A stretch of 48,151 nt of DNA from the NCBI GenBank assembly GCA_017961175.1, contig JAGCXV010000068.1, positions 1 to 48,151 of the forward strand, read 5' to 3'. The translations under genes and the position numbers were made by a program. The DNA comes from Bacteroidales bacterium. GTDB taxonomy: Bacteria; Bacteroidota; Bacteroidia; Bacteroidales; UBA932. A model generated the notes under the pieces. That model worked only from the letters and a program-made list of their open reading frames with translations. It did no database searches and had not been told where the DNA came from. How positions within the stretch are numbered: the first letter of the stretch is position 1; each line of letters starts with the position of its first letter. Shown here in pieces: positions 1 through 7,369 of the stretch.

Positions 1-163
1 CCTTTCTCACGGCCTCTGCAAACAAAGAATCAGTGTGCACATATCCCGGAGATATGTCTCTGAAACCTATCTGCGGATCGCTCATCTGCACAAACGAAAA
101 CGTCCGCTGGCTGCAACTTCCGGCCAGCAATCCCAAAACCGCTATCAACAATATTCTTCTCAT
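1..163 (-). CDS. Exported calcineurin-like phosphoesterase, N-terminal part only
   Basis: The gene runs off the left edge, so only the first 54 residues are visible. It starts at an ATG at 163, two bases past the stop of the radical SAM gene upstream, so the two are probably co-transcribed. The protein opens with a signal peptide ending in a lipobox-like LAGSC, then reads FVQMSDPQIGF. That segment matches the first metal-binding motif of calcineurin-like phosphoesterases, in the DPQ form of the CPPED1-type subgroup rather than the usual DxH. The family hydrolyses phosphoesters at a two-metal site. The substrate cannot be told from this fragment. Export or lipidation is inferred from the signal sequence. 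Confidence 0.6.
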   Translation of the reverse strand, partial: MRRILLIAVLGLLAGSCSQRTFSFVQMSDPQIGFRDISPGYVHTDSLFAEAVRK

Positions 164-165
164 AA

Positions 166-1061
166 TTATTTCATTCTCTTACGGAGCATGGCGAGGAGTT
201 CCTTGTAGCGGATCAGGCCCCAGCCCTTCTGGAGCGGGGAGAGATATCGCGGAGGAACCTCGCTGGCAAAGCGGTCTATATAGATGTCGTTCCTGAGGCG
301 CGGGATGAACTCCGCCATGAAGTCCAGATAGCCGTCCAGGGTGAACTCGTGGAAGTCCTGCCGCTGAGTGCGGTATTCCTCCTCCATCCTCGTTCCCTTG
401 ATTATCTGCAGTTGGTGGAACTTGACGCTTGTAAGAGGAAGGGTGTTGATGATATCCGCCTCGTCCATCATCTCTCTCAGCGATTCTCCCGGAAGACCGA
501 AGATGAAGTGGGCGCACTGGGTAAGGCCACGCTCGGCGGTTGCTTCCACCGCCCGTCTGGCACTCTCGAAGTCATGACCGCGGCCGATCCTCTCCAATGT
601 TTTATCGTAACAGCTCTCTATGCCATATTCAACGATGACAATCTTCCCCTCTTCTTCTATGCCCTTTAAAAGATCGAGTTTTTCCTCATCGATGCAGTCC
701 GGACGGGTGCCTATGACAAGACCCTCGATGAGCGGATGGGAAAGCGCTTCGGCGTAGAGTTCCCGGAGACGCTCCACTGGAGCGTAGGTGTTGCTGTATG
801 GCTGGAAGTAAGCTATGTAGCGCTGGGCGTGGCGATAACGGACACGGTGGAACTCGATGCCCTCGTCTATCTGCCGGTGGATGGGCTTGTCCGGAGTGCA
901 GTAGTTGGGATGGAAGGCGTTGTTCAGGCAGAAGGAACATCCGCCCGTGCCTTGCTGCCGTCGCGGTTGGGGCACGTAAAGCCAGCATCCACAACCACCT
1001 TCTGCATACGCGCCCCGCACTTCTTACGGAAAAAGTCCACAAACGAATTCAGCTCTGCCAT
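166..1061 (-). CDS. YhcC-like radical SAM protein (TIGR01212-type), broken by a frameshift
   Basis: The natural start is the ATG at 1061, giving MAELNSFVDFFRKKCGAR and then a reading frame through AGFTCPNRDGS. At about 952-953 one base is missing. The original frame hits a stop soon after, while the next frame continues as GTGGCSFCLNNAF and runs well conserved to the stop at 166. Restoring one base gives a 298-residue protein of normal YhcC length. The frameshift splits the radical SAM cluster motif: the first cysteine (TCPNRDG) lies before it and the other two (GGCSFC) after it. Later motifs (YGIESC, FGLPGES) are intact. YhcC proteins are radical S-adenosylmethionine enzymes of unresolved substrate. 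A sequencing or assembly error is as likely as true inactivation. Confidence 0.82.
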
Positions 1062-1073
1062 CGCCCACAAGCG

Positions 1074-1889
1074 TTACTTTACCCTGTAATAGAGGGTGCC
1101 GTTCACATAGAGGGCGTCCTTATCTCCGATGTATGCAACGGAATAGGTCATAGGAATGTCCACTGTCCTTTCCAGCGGAACCAGAAGATTTCCGTTTTCG
1201 TCATAAGCGGATTTTTTGTACTCCCAGTCGGCTTTTATATACCATCCGTTCTCAATGGATCCGGAATATACAGGGTTTGCAGCATCCTCTTCATATTGGT
1301 AGAGCTTGATGATATCCCCCTTGGTTTCCAGCGGCTCTTCAAACAGCCCGTCAGTGAAATGGACACTGATTACATAGCAGCTGTCATACTTTTTCAGGAG
1401 CTCCTCGGGGGCTGGTTCAAATTCCCATTTCTCATGATTCATTATGTATAAAGGCTGACCGTTTCTGTTTGATTTGAATATGGTGGCCAGGTTGCCGTCT
1501 TTGTCTTTGAATACAGCTCTGTCACCCACGAGTTCCGTTGTCAGCTGGTTCTGGTTGTAGACCACCTTTTCGGCCTTGGACTTAGGGAAGATGAATGCGC
1601 CATAAACGTTGCCGTCTTCGGCTTCTTCCGGCTCAAATTTGTAGTTGTCCGCATCGTAGTCAAGGATAGAGATGAATTCGTTATTGTCATCGCAGATAAG
1701 ATCTCCTTTCTCAAAATGGTAGCTGCTGGTTACATCGCTGAAATCTTCAGTGGCATAGTAGGCCGTCAATGTTCCGGCTGAAGGAGTGTTTACCGAAGCC
1801 GGCTGTGCCTGATTCCGGGTGTTGGACTTGCAGCAAACGGACAATGCCGCAACCGCAAAAATCGCCGAGAGGGAAAGTATTCTTTTCAT
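1074..1889 (-). CDS. Hypothetical exported protein, possible lipoprotein
   Basis: This 271-residue protein starts with a hydrophobic signal segment (MKRILSLSAIFAVAAL) followed by a double cysteine, SVCCKS, which could be a lipidation site although valine just before the cysteine is unusual. A short Thr/Ser/Gln/Pro-rich linker follows, then an acidic domain with many Tyr, Asp and Glu residues. I recognise no family and no catalytic motif. It ends 12 bases before the radical SAM gene and is divergent from the NlpC/P60 gene, with which it shares a 65-base promoter region. Secretion to the envelope is inferred from the signal only. Confidence 0.7.
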   Translation of the reverse strand: MKRILSLSAIFAVAALSVCCKSNTRNQAQPASVNTPSAGTLTAYYATEDFSDVTSSYHFEKGDLICDDNNEFISILDYDADNYKFEPEEAEDGNVYGAFIFPKSKAEKVVYNQNQLTTELVGDRAVFKDKDGNLATIFKSNRNGQPLYIMNHEKWEFEPAPEELLKKYDSCYVISVHFTDGLFEEPLETKGDIIKLYQYEEDAANPVYSGSIENGWYIKADWEYKKSAYDENGNLLVPLERTVDIPMTYSVAYIGDKDALYVNGTLYYRVK

Positions 1890-1907
1890 AGTGTATATGT
1901 GTTTTTA

Positions 1908-1915
1908 CAAAGTTA
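1908..1915 (-). promoter_or_regulatory. Putative -7 box for the lipoprotein gene
   Basis: On the minus strand this reads TAACTTTG, matching the Bacteroidota -7 consensus TANNTTTG. It would give a leader of roughly 15 bases before the ATG at 1889. No clear -33 TTTG is seen. It sits back to back with the plus-strand -7 box at 1925-1932. Confidence 0.4.
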
Positions 1916-1924
1916 TAAAATTTG

Positions 1925-1932
1925 TATATTTG
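1925..1932 (+). promoter_or_regulatory. Putative -7 box for the NlpC/P60 operon
   Basis: The bases read TATATTTG, matching TANNTTTG, about 22 bases before the ATG at 1955. The -33 element is only a T-rich stretch near 1902-1906. Confidence 0.45.
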
Positions 1933-1954
1933 TTATCTGTAAATATTCATCGCG

Positions 1955-3169
1955 ATGAAAAAATTCTTCCTGCTGCTTTCCGCAGCCCTTCTGCTGAATG
2001 TTTCTGGTTTCTGCCAGAACGTTAACCAGCTGTTCAACAAGATCAACAACGAAGTGCGTGACACCTACGCCCCGGACGAGAGAGACAAGACCTACGAGGT
2101 TGCCCTGATAGACAACAAGGGAAAGCTGACCCTTGTGGGCTCAACCACTGAAAAGGAAGCTGTGGACGCCCTGCTTGCAAAACTTTCCAAGGCCGGTATC
2201 AAGGCTGAGAACAAGATAGATGTGCTGCCGTCCAAAAAGCTCAACGGCAAGACCTACGGAATCGTCTGCATGTCAACCGCCAGCTTCAACTGCGGCGGAA
2301 GTTTCAGCGCCGAGAGCGGAACGCAGGCCCTGATGGGTATGCCGGTCAGGATCCTGGAGGAGAACAATGACGACTGGTACCGCTGCATCAATATGGAGGG
2401 CTACACTGCCTGGGTGATCACCCGCAGCGTAAAGGCAATGACCGAGGAAGAATACAAGGCCTATCTGGCAAAGCCGAAGGTTTTCGTAAAGGTAAAATAC
2501 TCCACCCTGTATTCCGAGAAGAATGTCAACAGCCTGCCGGTGAGCGACCTTGTCTGGGGATGTATCCTCATCGACGAGGGAAAGAGTGGTACCTGGAGGA
2601 AGGTTTCCGTGGCTGACGGAAGGACGGGATATGTTCCGGCATCTGACGTCGTTGACCTCAAGGCCTGGATTGACAGCGCCGTTCCTACAGAGAAGAACAT
2701 CGTGGAGACTGCAAAGCAGTTCTGCGGATTCCCTTACGTCTGGGGCGGAACCAGCATCAAGGGCGTGGACTGCAGCGGACTGAGCAAGAGCGCATACTTC
2801 CTCAACGGATATGTCCTCCGCAGAGACGCGTCCCAGCAGTGCAAGACAGGAGACAGCGTGGACGTGAGCAAGTTTGTTGCAGGAAACTACACCAAGGAGG
2901 CTCTTTCCAACCTCCGTCCAGGAGACCTGGTGTTCTTCGGACGCAAGGCCGAGAACGGAAGAAGGGAGAGGGTTACCCACGTAGCCATCTACATGGGAGA
3001 CGGAATGATCATACACTCATCCAACGTGGTAAGGATCAACAGCCTGATCCCTGGAGAAAAAGACTACTATGCCGGATCCAGGAGAATGCTCAAGGCCCGC
3101 CGCATCATCGGAACGGCTGACCAGGGCAAGGGAGTCGTGAGCGTCAAAAACGCCGGGCTCACAGAATAA
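1955..3169 (+). CDS. NlpC/P60 family peptidoglycan endopeptidase with SH3-like domains (YkfC type)
   Basis: This 404-residue protein has a cleavable signal peptide (to about residue 20), two SH3-like wall-binding regions at about 95-160 and 170-240, and a C-terminal NlpC/P60 domain. The catalytic residues are visible as Cys273 in DCSG, His342 in THVAIY and His354 in IIHSS. YkfC-type enzymes cut gamma-D-glutamyl-diamino acid bonds in murein peptides, releasing L-Ala-D-Glu. The next gene encodes a dipeptide epimerase that would act on that product, which supports the assignment strongly. Because the protein carries a signal peptide it should work in the periplasm. The ATG follows the sequence TCGCG and there is no Shine-Dalgarno. 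Confidence 0.9.
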   Translation: MKKFFLLLSAALLLNVSGFCQNVNQLFNKINNEVRDTYAPDERDKTYEVALIDNKGKLTLVGSTTEKEAVDALLAKLSKAGIKAENKIDVLPSKKLNGKTYGIVCMSTASFNCGGSFSAESGTQALMGMPVRILEENNDDWYRCINMEGYTAWVITRSVKAMTEEEYKAYLAKPKVFVKVKYSTLYSEKNVNSLPVSDLVWGCILIDEGKSGTWRKVSVADGRTGYVPASDVVDLKAWIDSAVPTEKNIVETAKQFCGFPYVWGGTSIKGVDCSGLSKSAYFLNGYVLRRDASQQCKTGDSVDVSKFVAGNYTKEALSNLRPGDLVFFGRKAENGRRERVTHVAIYMGDGMIIHSSNVVRINSLIPGEKDYYAGSRRMLKARRIIGTADQGKGVVSVKNAGLTE

Positions 3170-3209
3170 TCGCAGAGAAATAACTGATAAACATTTAAAC
3201 ATACACAAG

Positions 3210-4394
3210 ATGACCGACAGAAGAACTTTCTTGAAGAGCGCAGGACTGCTCACAGCTGCAGCCGCTCTTCTGAGTCCATCACAGATTTTCGCCCGGGCAA
3301 AGGGTGTTTCCAAGCCGAGCGGAAAGAAGGAGCTTGAACTGGAATGGTGCCCTTTCACCGCCAAGATGAAGCACGTGTTCACCATCTCCAACAGTTCCAG
3401 AACCACAACCCCTATCGTTTTGACAAGAATCACCTACGACGGATATGTAGGATACGGTGAAGCCGCCATGCCGCCATATCTTGGAGAGACCACAAACTCC
3501 GCGATCGACTACCTGAAGAAGGCAAGGCCGGTTCTGAAGAAGTTCAAGGATCCGTTCATGATCGGAGCAATCATGGCCGAGATGGATGCCATCACCACCA
3601 ACAACACCGCCGCAAAGGCTTCCATAGACATCGCCCTCCACGACCTGGTAGGAAACATCTTCGGACAGCCTTGGTGGAAGATATGGGGATTCGACCCTGC
3701 AAACTGCCCTTACAACTCCTTCACCGTAGGTCTGGCAGAAAGGGCAGAGGTGCTTGAGAAAGCAAAGGAAGCTGCCGCTGAAGGCCATCTGATCAAGGTT
3801 AAGCTCGGAAGGACAGAGGAGCAGGACAAGATGATGATCAACACCATCCGCGAGGTCACCGACACCACCATCTGCATTGATGCAAACCAGGGCTGGAAGG
3901 ACAAGCACTACGCTCTGGACATGATCAACTGGCTGGCAACAAAGAACGTGAACATGATCGAGCAGCCTATGCCTAAGCTGATGCTCGAGGAGACCGGATG
4001 GCTCACCGAAAGAAGCCCGCTGCCGATCATGGCCGACGAGGCTTGCCAGAGGCTCAGCGATGTACGCAAGCTCTACGGCCACTACAGCGGAATCAACATC
4101 AAGCTGATGAAGTGTACCGGACTGCACGAGGCAAGGGAGATGGTATCCCTGGCACAGGCTCTGGGCATGAAGCTTATGATCGGCTGTATGACCGAAACTT
4201 CCGTAGCAATCGCGGCAGGCGCACAGATCGCTCCTGTATGCGAGTGGACAGACCTGGACGGCAACTGGCTGATTGCAAACGACGTATTCCACTCCTCAAC
4301 TGTTGAGGACGGACGCATAGTTCCTTCTTCAAAGCCTGGTCTCGGACTCGAGATGAACAAGGGCGTGGACCTCAAGTACGCTGCAGAAGAATAA
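3210..4394 (+). CDS. Dipeptide (L-Ala-D/L-Glu) epimerase with a twin-arginine signal
   Basis: This 394-residue protein belongs to the enolase superfamily, muconate-lactonizing subgroup. The catalytic set is complete: Lys196 and Lys198 (IKVKLG), metal ligands Asp224 (DANQGW), Glu251 (EQP) and Asp276 (DEA), and Lys298 on the other face. Such enzymes interconvert L-Ala-D-Glu and L-Ala-L-Glu so that murein peptides can be degraded. The N-terminus is MTDRRTFLKSAG, a twin-arginine signal, followed by an alanine-rich hydrophobic stretch and a possible cut near FARAKG. This points to folded export to the periplasm, whereas the E. coli and Bacillus enzymes are cytoplasmic. It lies 40 bases after the NlpC/P60 gene. 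The exact dipeptide specificity is not visible. Confidence 0.9.
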   Translation: MTDRRTFLKSAGLLTAAAALLSPSQIFARAKGVSKPSGKKELELEWCPFTAKMKHVFTISNSSRTTTPIVLTRITYDGYVGYGEAAMPPYLGETTNSAIDYLKKARPVLKKFKDPFMIGAIMAEMDAITTNNTAAKASIDIALHDLVGNIFGQPWWKIWGFDPANCPYNSFTVGLAERAEVLEKAKEAAAEGHLIKVKLGRTEEQDKMMINTIREVTDTTICIDANQGWKDKHYALDMINWLATKNVNMIEQPMPKLMLEETGWLTERSPLPIMADEACQRLSDVRKLYGHYSGINIKLMKCTGLHEAREMVSLAQALGMKLMIGCMTETSVAIAAGAQIAPVCEWTDLDGNWLIANDVFHSSTVEDGRIVPSSKPGLGLEMNKGVDLKYAAEE

Positions 4395-4423
4395 TCGCTG
4401 AGTAAAAACAAAACACATTTTAT

Positions 4424-4702
4424 ATGAGAAACTTAAGGACAATAAAAAAAGACGTTGAATTCCTGATTGCTGAACTGGTGGATGACTGCTTTATCTACCT
4501 CGAACTTAATGGAGAGGAAAAGATGGACAAGGTTGGAGAAATCATCGGCGATGCCCTTGACCTCCAGGATGACCTTATCGACAAGATCAACCACCGCCCT
4601 GCAGAAATCAAGGCAGACAAATATTATAACGGCGTTAACAAGGAGCTGATCGCAGGCGTAGACGCTCTTTATGAAAGACTCAGCGCCCTCAGCCAAAAAT
4701 AA
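4424..4702 (+). CDS. Small hypothetical protein (92 residues)
   Basis: I do not recognise the family. The protein is acidic and predicted to be mostly helical, without signal peptide, membrane segment or cysteine cluster. It begins MRNLRTIKKDVEFLIAELV and contains heptad-like hydrophobic spacing (DALDLQDDLIDKI). It sits 29 bases after the epimerase and 9 bases before a lipoprotein gene, all on the same strand, so co-expression is likely. Codon use resembles its neighbours and the length of the open frame suggests a real gene. Confidence 0.75.
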   Translation: MRNLRTIKKDVEFLIAELVDDCFIYLELNGEEKMDKVGEIIGDALDLQDDLIDKINHRPAEIKADKYYNGVNKELIAGVDALYERLSALSQK

Positions 4703-4711
4703 TCAGCGATT

Positions 4712-5440
4712 ATGAAAGCAAGATTTTTAATGATTGCCGTTTGCATCGCGGCAATGCTTGCAGGCTGCAAAGGCAAGCCGGGAGAGACTCCTGTTCCTGG
4801 AACAGACTCCACGCAGACAACCACCACCCAGACTCCGGAACCTGAGGCTCAGCCTGTGGTAGAACAGACGGACTACGCCCAGGAAGTTCTCAAGCTCATT
4901 CCTAGAAACCTGATGAGCGAGAGAATCACCGATTCCATCTACAACGAAGCCACCCAGACAAAGCGCGTATTCGACGAGTACACCTCTCCTTACTACATCA
5001 GCTGCATGAACGGAGAAGGAGGTATCTACAATATAGTTTATGTGTACTGCTATCCACTGCTTAACGAAGATGACAGCATCTACGTTCTCTATTACACGGA
5101 AGCCGGCGTGGACGGCGCCGTTCTGGACAAGATGAAGACCTACATCTACAAGGACGGAGCACTGACAGAAGTGGAGAATCCTATCAAGGCCCCTGCTTTC
5201 GACGAATTCTTCGAGGGTGTGGATGTTCCGGCAGACCTGAAGTCCGCTGTCAAGGAAATGAAGAGAGAATATGACAGGGAGAAAGGCTCTCTTCGCGGCA
5301 TTGATCTCAGACACGGTCAACAGGATAACGCTATCCTTGAACTAAGGCCTAGCTACATCGCCGATGACAGGCTTTGGGACATTGCAAATCCAGTTTGCTA
5401 CGAATTCAACGGCACCACATTCGTAAAGATGCAGCGCTAA
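4712..5440 (+). CDS. Hypothetical lipoprotein
   Basis: This 242-residue protein has a standard lipoprotein signal, MKARFLMIAVCIAAMLAGC, with the lipobox LAGC and lipidation at Cys19. A Thr/Pro/Gln-rich linker (about residues 22-50) leads to a folded domain of about 190 residues with many aromatic and acidic residues and no motif I recognise. It is the last gene of the NlpC/P60-epimerase cluster, and its stop lies only 5 bases from the stop of the convergent protease gene. A role in murein peptide binding or uptake would fit the context but is a guess. Confidence 0.75.
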   Translation: MKARFLMIAVCIAAMLAGCKGKPGETPVPGTDSTQTTTTQTPEPEAQPVVEQTDYAQEVLKLIPRNLMSERITDSIYNEATQTKRVFDEYTSPYYISCMNGEGGIYNIVYVYCYPLLNEDDSIYVLYYTEAGVDGAVLDKMKTYIYKDGALTEVENPIKAPAFDEFFEGVDVPADLKSAVKEMKREYDREKGSLRGIDLRHGQQDNAILELRPSYIADDRLWDIANPVCYEFNGTTFVKMQR

Positions 5441-5445
5441 CAGCC

Positions 5446-6063
5446 TTACAGCTTGATTTTTTTCAGACGGGCGGCAAGAGACTTTTCCTTGCCGTCCGTT
5501 ATTGCATTCAGGAGGGCGTGGAACCTGGCGCTGTGGTTTGGATAGACCAGGTGGCAGAGCTCGTGGGCTATGACATAGTCCATCAGCTCCTGCGGAAGCT
5601 TCACAAGATTCATGTTCAGATTGATATTCCTCAGCGTGGAGCAGCTGCCCCAGTTGGAGGAATTGTCCTTGATGGCCACCCTGTTGTAGCGGAACGGGTC
5701 CTTTACAACTATTCCCCAGCGGTTACGGATGGTTACCTTCTGTGTCATCAGCTCGTACATCTGCCTTGTCCTCTGCGGCAGAATCTTGTGGGCGAGCTTG
5801 TTTGTCTGGTAGTCAGACGGAACCCCAGCCTGGACGGCAGCTTCCTTCCGCCTGAGTATCTCCTGCCGCCTTGCCACCATCTTCCCCCCGACGGAAAACA
5901 GGAAACGCTCCGCCTCCTCGTATGACGCGTAGGTTGGCAGAGTGACTTTAACCTCTCCCTTCGAGGATACAGTCACCCTGATGGAGCGGCTCTGGGGATA
6001 CTTGGTAAAGGTCACCTCCCCCAGCCCGTTATCGTATTTTACCGTTCTGCTCTGAAGACCCAT
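5446..6063 (-). CDS. YgjP-like zinc metallopeptidase (DUF45 / WLM-type)
   Basis: The protein is 205 residues from the ATG at 6063. An in-frame TTG at 6075 is possible, but the -7 box at 6073-6080 covers it, so the ATG is preferred. The motif HELCH at about residues 167-171 followed by PNHSARFH matches the YgjP family, a small group of zincin proteases whose substrates are mostly unknown. NWGSC, another family motif, precedes it. There is no signal peptide, so it should be cytoplasmic. It is divergent from rpsO and convergent with the lipoprotein gene. Confidence 0.85.
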   Translation of the reverse strand: MGLQSRTVKYDNGLGEVTFTKYPQSRSIRVTVSSKGEVKVTLPTYASYEEAERFLFSVGGKMVARRQEILRRKEAAVQAGVPSDYQTNKLAHKILPQRTRQMYELMTQKVTIRNRWGIVVKDPFRYNRVAIKDNSSNWGSCSTLRNINLNMNLVKLPQELMDYVIAHELCHLVYPNHSARFHALLNAITDGKEKSLAARLKKIKL

Positions 6064-6072
6064 AGACAATTG

Positions 6073-6080
6073 CAAAAGTA
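6073..6080 (-). promoter_or_regulatory. Putative -7 box for the YgjP-like gene
   Basis: On the minus strand the bases read TACTTTTG (TANNTTTG). The predicted transcription start would be about 6 bases before the ATG at 6063, giving almost no leader. The -33 side is T-rich but not a clean TTTG. It lies next to the rpsO promoter on the other strand. Confidence 0.45.
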
Positions 6081-6087
6081 AAAACTC

Positions 6088-6117
6088 TTTGCATTAAAGA
6101 AAACTTTTATATCTTTG
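6088..6117 (+). promoter_or_regulatory. rpsO promoter (-33 TTTG, -7 TATCTTTG)
   Basis: A -33 TTTG at 6088-6091 and a -7 TATCTTTG at 6110-6117 are separated by 18 bases. This is one of the two best matches to the Bacteroidota promoter in the window. Transcription should start near 6121, at the foot of the leader hairpin. Confidence 0.7.
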
Positions 6118-6120
6118 CAG

Positions 6121-6135
6121 CCCCGATTGTCGGGG
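6121..6135 (+). promoter_or_regulatory. Hairpin at the 5' end of the rpsO leader
   Basis: CCCCGA and TCGGGG form a perfect six-pair stem with a three-base loop. It starts at the predicted first base of the mRNA, 36 bases before the rpsO ATG. It could protect the 5' end or be part of an S15 feedback site; the sequence alone does not decide. Confidence 0.5.
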
Positions 6136-6170
6136 ACAAACAATTATTAACCAACAAAATCTTAAGCACA

Positions 6171-6446
6171 ATGGCTGAGTATTTGAATTCAGACAAGAAG
6201 CAAGAGATATTTGGCAAGTACGGAAAGTCTAATAAAGACACTGGTTCTGCTGAAAGTCAGATTGCTTTATTTTCCTACCGTATCGCTCACCTTACCGAGC
6301 ACATGAAGAGGAACAAGAAGGATCACGCAACACAGCGCGCACTTCTGATGCTCGTAGGTAAGAGACGCCGCTTCCTGGATTATCTTAAGGAAGTTGACAT
6401 CGAGAGATACAGGAACATCGTCAAGGAGCTCAATCTGCGTAAATAA
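6171..6446 (+). CDS. rpsO: 30S ribosomal protein S15
   Basis: The 91-residue protein has the normal S15 length and the family signature, including TGSAESQIALFSYRI and the conserved KRRRFLDYL. S15 binds 16S rRNA at the central-domain three-way junction and is a primary assembly protein. The gene stands alone with its own strong promoter, a 50-base leader that begins with a hairpin, and a terminator. In other bacteria S15 represses its own mRNA, which would fit the structured leader here, but the binding site is not proven. Confidence 0.98.
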   Translation: MAEYLNSDKKQEIFGKYGKSNKDTGSAESQIALFSYRIAHLTEHMKRNKKDHATQRALLMLVGKRRRFLDYLKEVDIERYRNIVKELNLRK

Positions 6447-6468
6447 TCGCAAGGGTTTCTTCAATGAT

Positions 6469-6500
6469 AAAGGGTTGACCAGATGGCCAACCCTTTTTTC
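6469..6500. terminator. Bidirectional terminator between rpsO and the pnuC-type gene
   Basis: AAAGGGTTGACC pairs with GGCCAACCCTTT (one mismatch) around the loop AGAT and is followed by more T residues on the plus strand and a T-rich stretch on the minus strand. It serves the convergent rpsO and transporter genes. Confidence 0.85.
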
Positions 6501-7298
6501 TTATTCCGTTGCAGGCTGCGGCCGGCTGAGCTTGAGCCAGATGCGCAGGCCGTTGATGGAGTTGAGCAGGTAGAACGAGTATTTGATCACCATCACGATG
6601 GTGTAGCTGTCGCTTCCCGCGCTCATCAGGCGGTTGGTCCACAGCAGGATCGAGAAGACGTTGACCAGGTTCCAAAGATACCACTGGTCCATATAGGCCC
6701 AGGACATAAGTATCTGGCCGATCAGGTTAAGCACCAGGACAAAGGCGTCCAGGAAGAGCTTGGCCTTGTCTATCTCGGCGATCTTTCCGGCCTCGAGGAG
6801 CTTGAGGTCCACCCAGTACAGTATGCCGTAGCAAATGGCTGTTCCGGCTATGATCGCGATGGCGACATAGATCCACTGTTTTCCGGTAAGCCTCCTGGCC
6901 CTGACCTTGGAGGTCCCCCCCTCTTCCGTCTTCTTGCCGGCTCCGCGTTTTCTCCACTGCCAGTAGCCGATGAACTGCATCGGGAGAAAATAGAAGGCGT
7001 GCTGGGCGAACTGGCCCATATTGCCGCTGTCGTAGTTGGCATAGGCTCCGATGCTCACGTCCAGCACTCCGAAAAGGAAGGTCCAGATGTTGCCATTGGC
7101 ACTCAGGACGGTGTTCACCACTCCCATTATGGCACCCACAGCCACAACGATCTGCTTAACGGTAATGGCGTCCTGGGCACGGATCTTCAGCACGTTCACC
7201 ACCACAACGGCGGTTATCATACCCACCAGTATGAACAAGTTGAACCAGAGGTTGAACTTAAGGTCCCTTTCGCTGAGTAAAGATTTCTCCGATGACAT
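6501..7298 (-). CDS. pnuC: PnuC-family nicotinamide riboside transporter
   Basis: The 265-residue protein is very hydrophobic with about seven or eight membrane segments. The PnuC signature is present: NTVLSANGNIWTFLFGV early on, then FYFLPMQFIGYWQWRK, and a second tryptophan-rich motif (YMDQWYLWNLVNVFSI). PnuC proteins move nicotinamide riboside, or in some relatives thiamine or other vitamins, across the inner membrane by facilitated diffusion, with trapping by a kinase. No nadR-like kinase is nearby, so the substrate stays open. A loop of basic residues (about 115-140) splits the protein in two. It follows pnp but a terminator separates them. Confidence 0.85.
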   Translation of the reverse strand: MSSEKSLLSERDLKFNLWFNLFILVGMITAVVVVNVLKIRAQDAITVKQIVVAVGAIMGVVNTVLSANGNIWTFLFGVLDVSIGAYANYDSGNMGQFAQHAFYFLPMQFIGYWQWRKRGAGKKTEEGGTSKVRARRLTGKQWIYVAIAIIAGTAICYGILYWVDLKLLEAGKIAEIDKAKLFLDAFVLVLNLIGQILMSWAYMDQWYLWNLVNVFSILLWTNRLMSAGSDSYTIVMVIKYSFYLLNSINGLRIWLKLSRPQPATE

Positions 7299-7309
7299 TT
7301 ATAATGCTT

Positions 7310-7345
7310 TCAAAAAGTCGTGGGGCATGCTTTCACACACCCCAC
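7310..7345 (-). terminator. Terminator after pnp
   Basis: On the minus strand GTGGGGTGTG pairs with CATGCCCCAC (two G-T pairs) around a six-base loop, then GACTTTTTG follows. It lies 25 bases past the pnp stop and before the transporter gene. Confidence 0.7.
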
Positions 7346-7369
7346 TAATCTTCATTTATCCACGCTGTT

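Noticed and set aside
2273-3016. A long open frame antisense to the NlpC/P60 gene
   Set aside because: It has no family motif, runs against a well-supported enzyme and shows the composition expected of an opposite-strand shadow.
3279-4292. A 337-codon open frame antisense to the epimerase gene
   Set aside because: The plus-strand gene has a full catalytic residue set; the reverse frame has none.
6501-7298. Thiamine transporter of the PnuT type
   Set aside because: The PnuC fold is clear but thiamine pyrophosphokinase lies 28 kb away, so no context supports thiamine over nicotinamide riboside.
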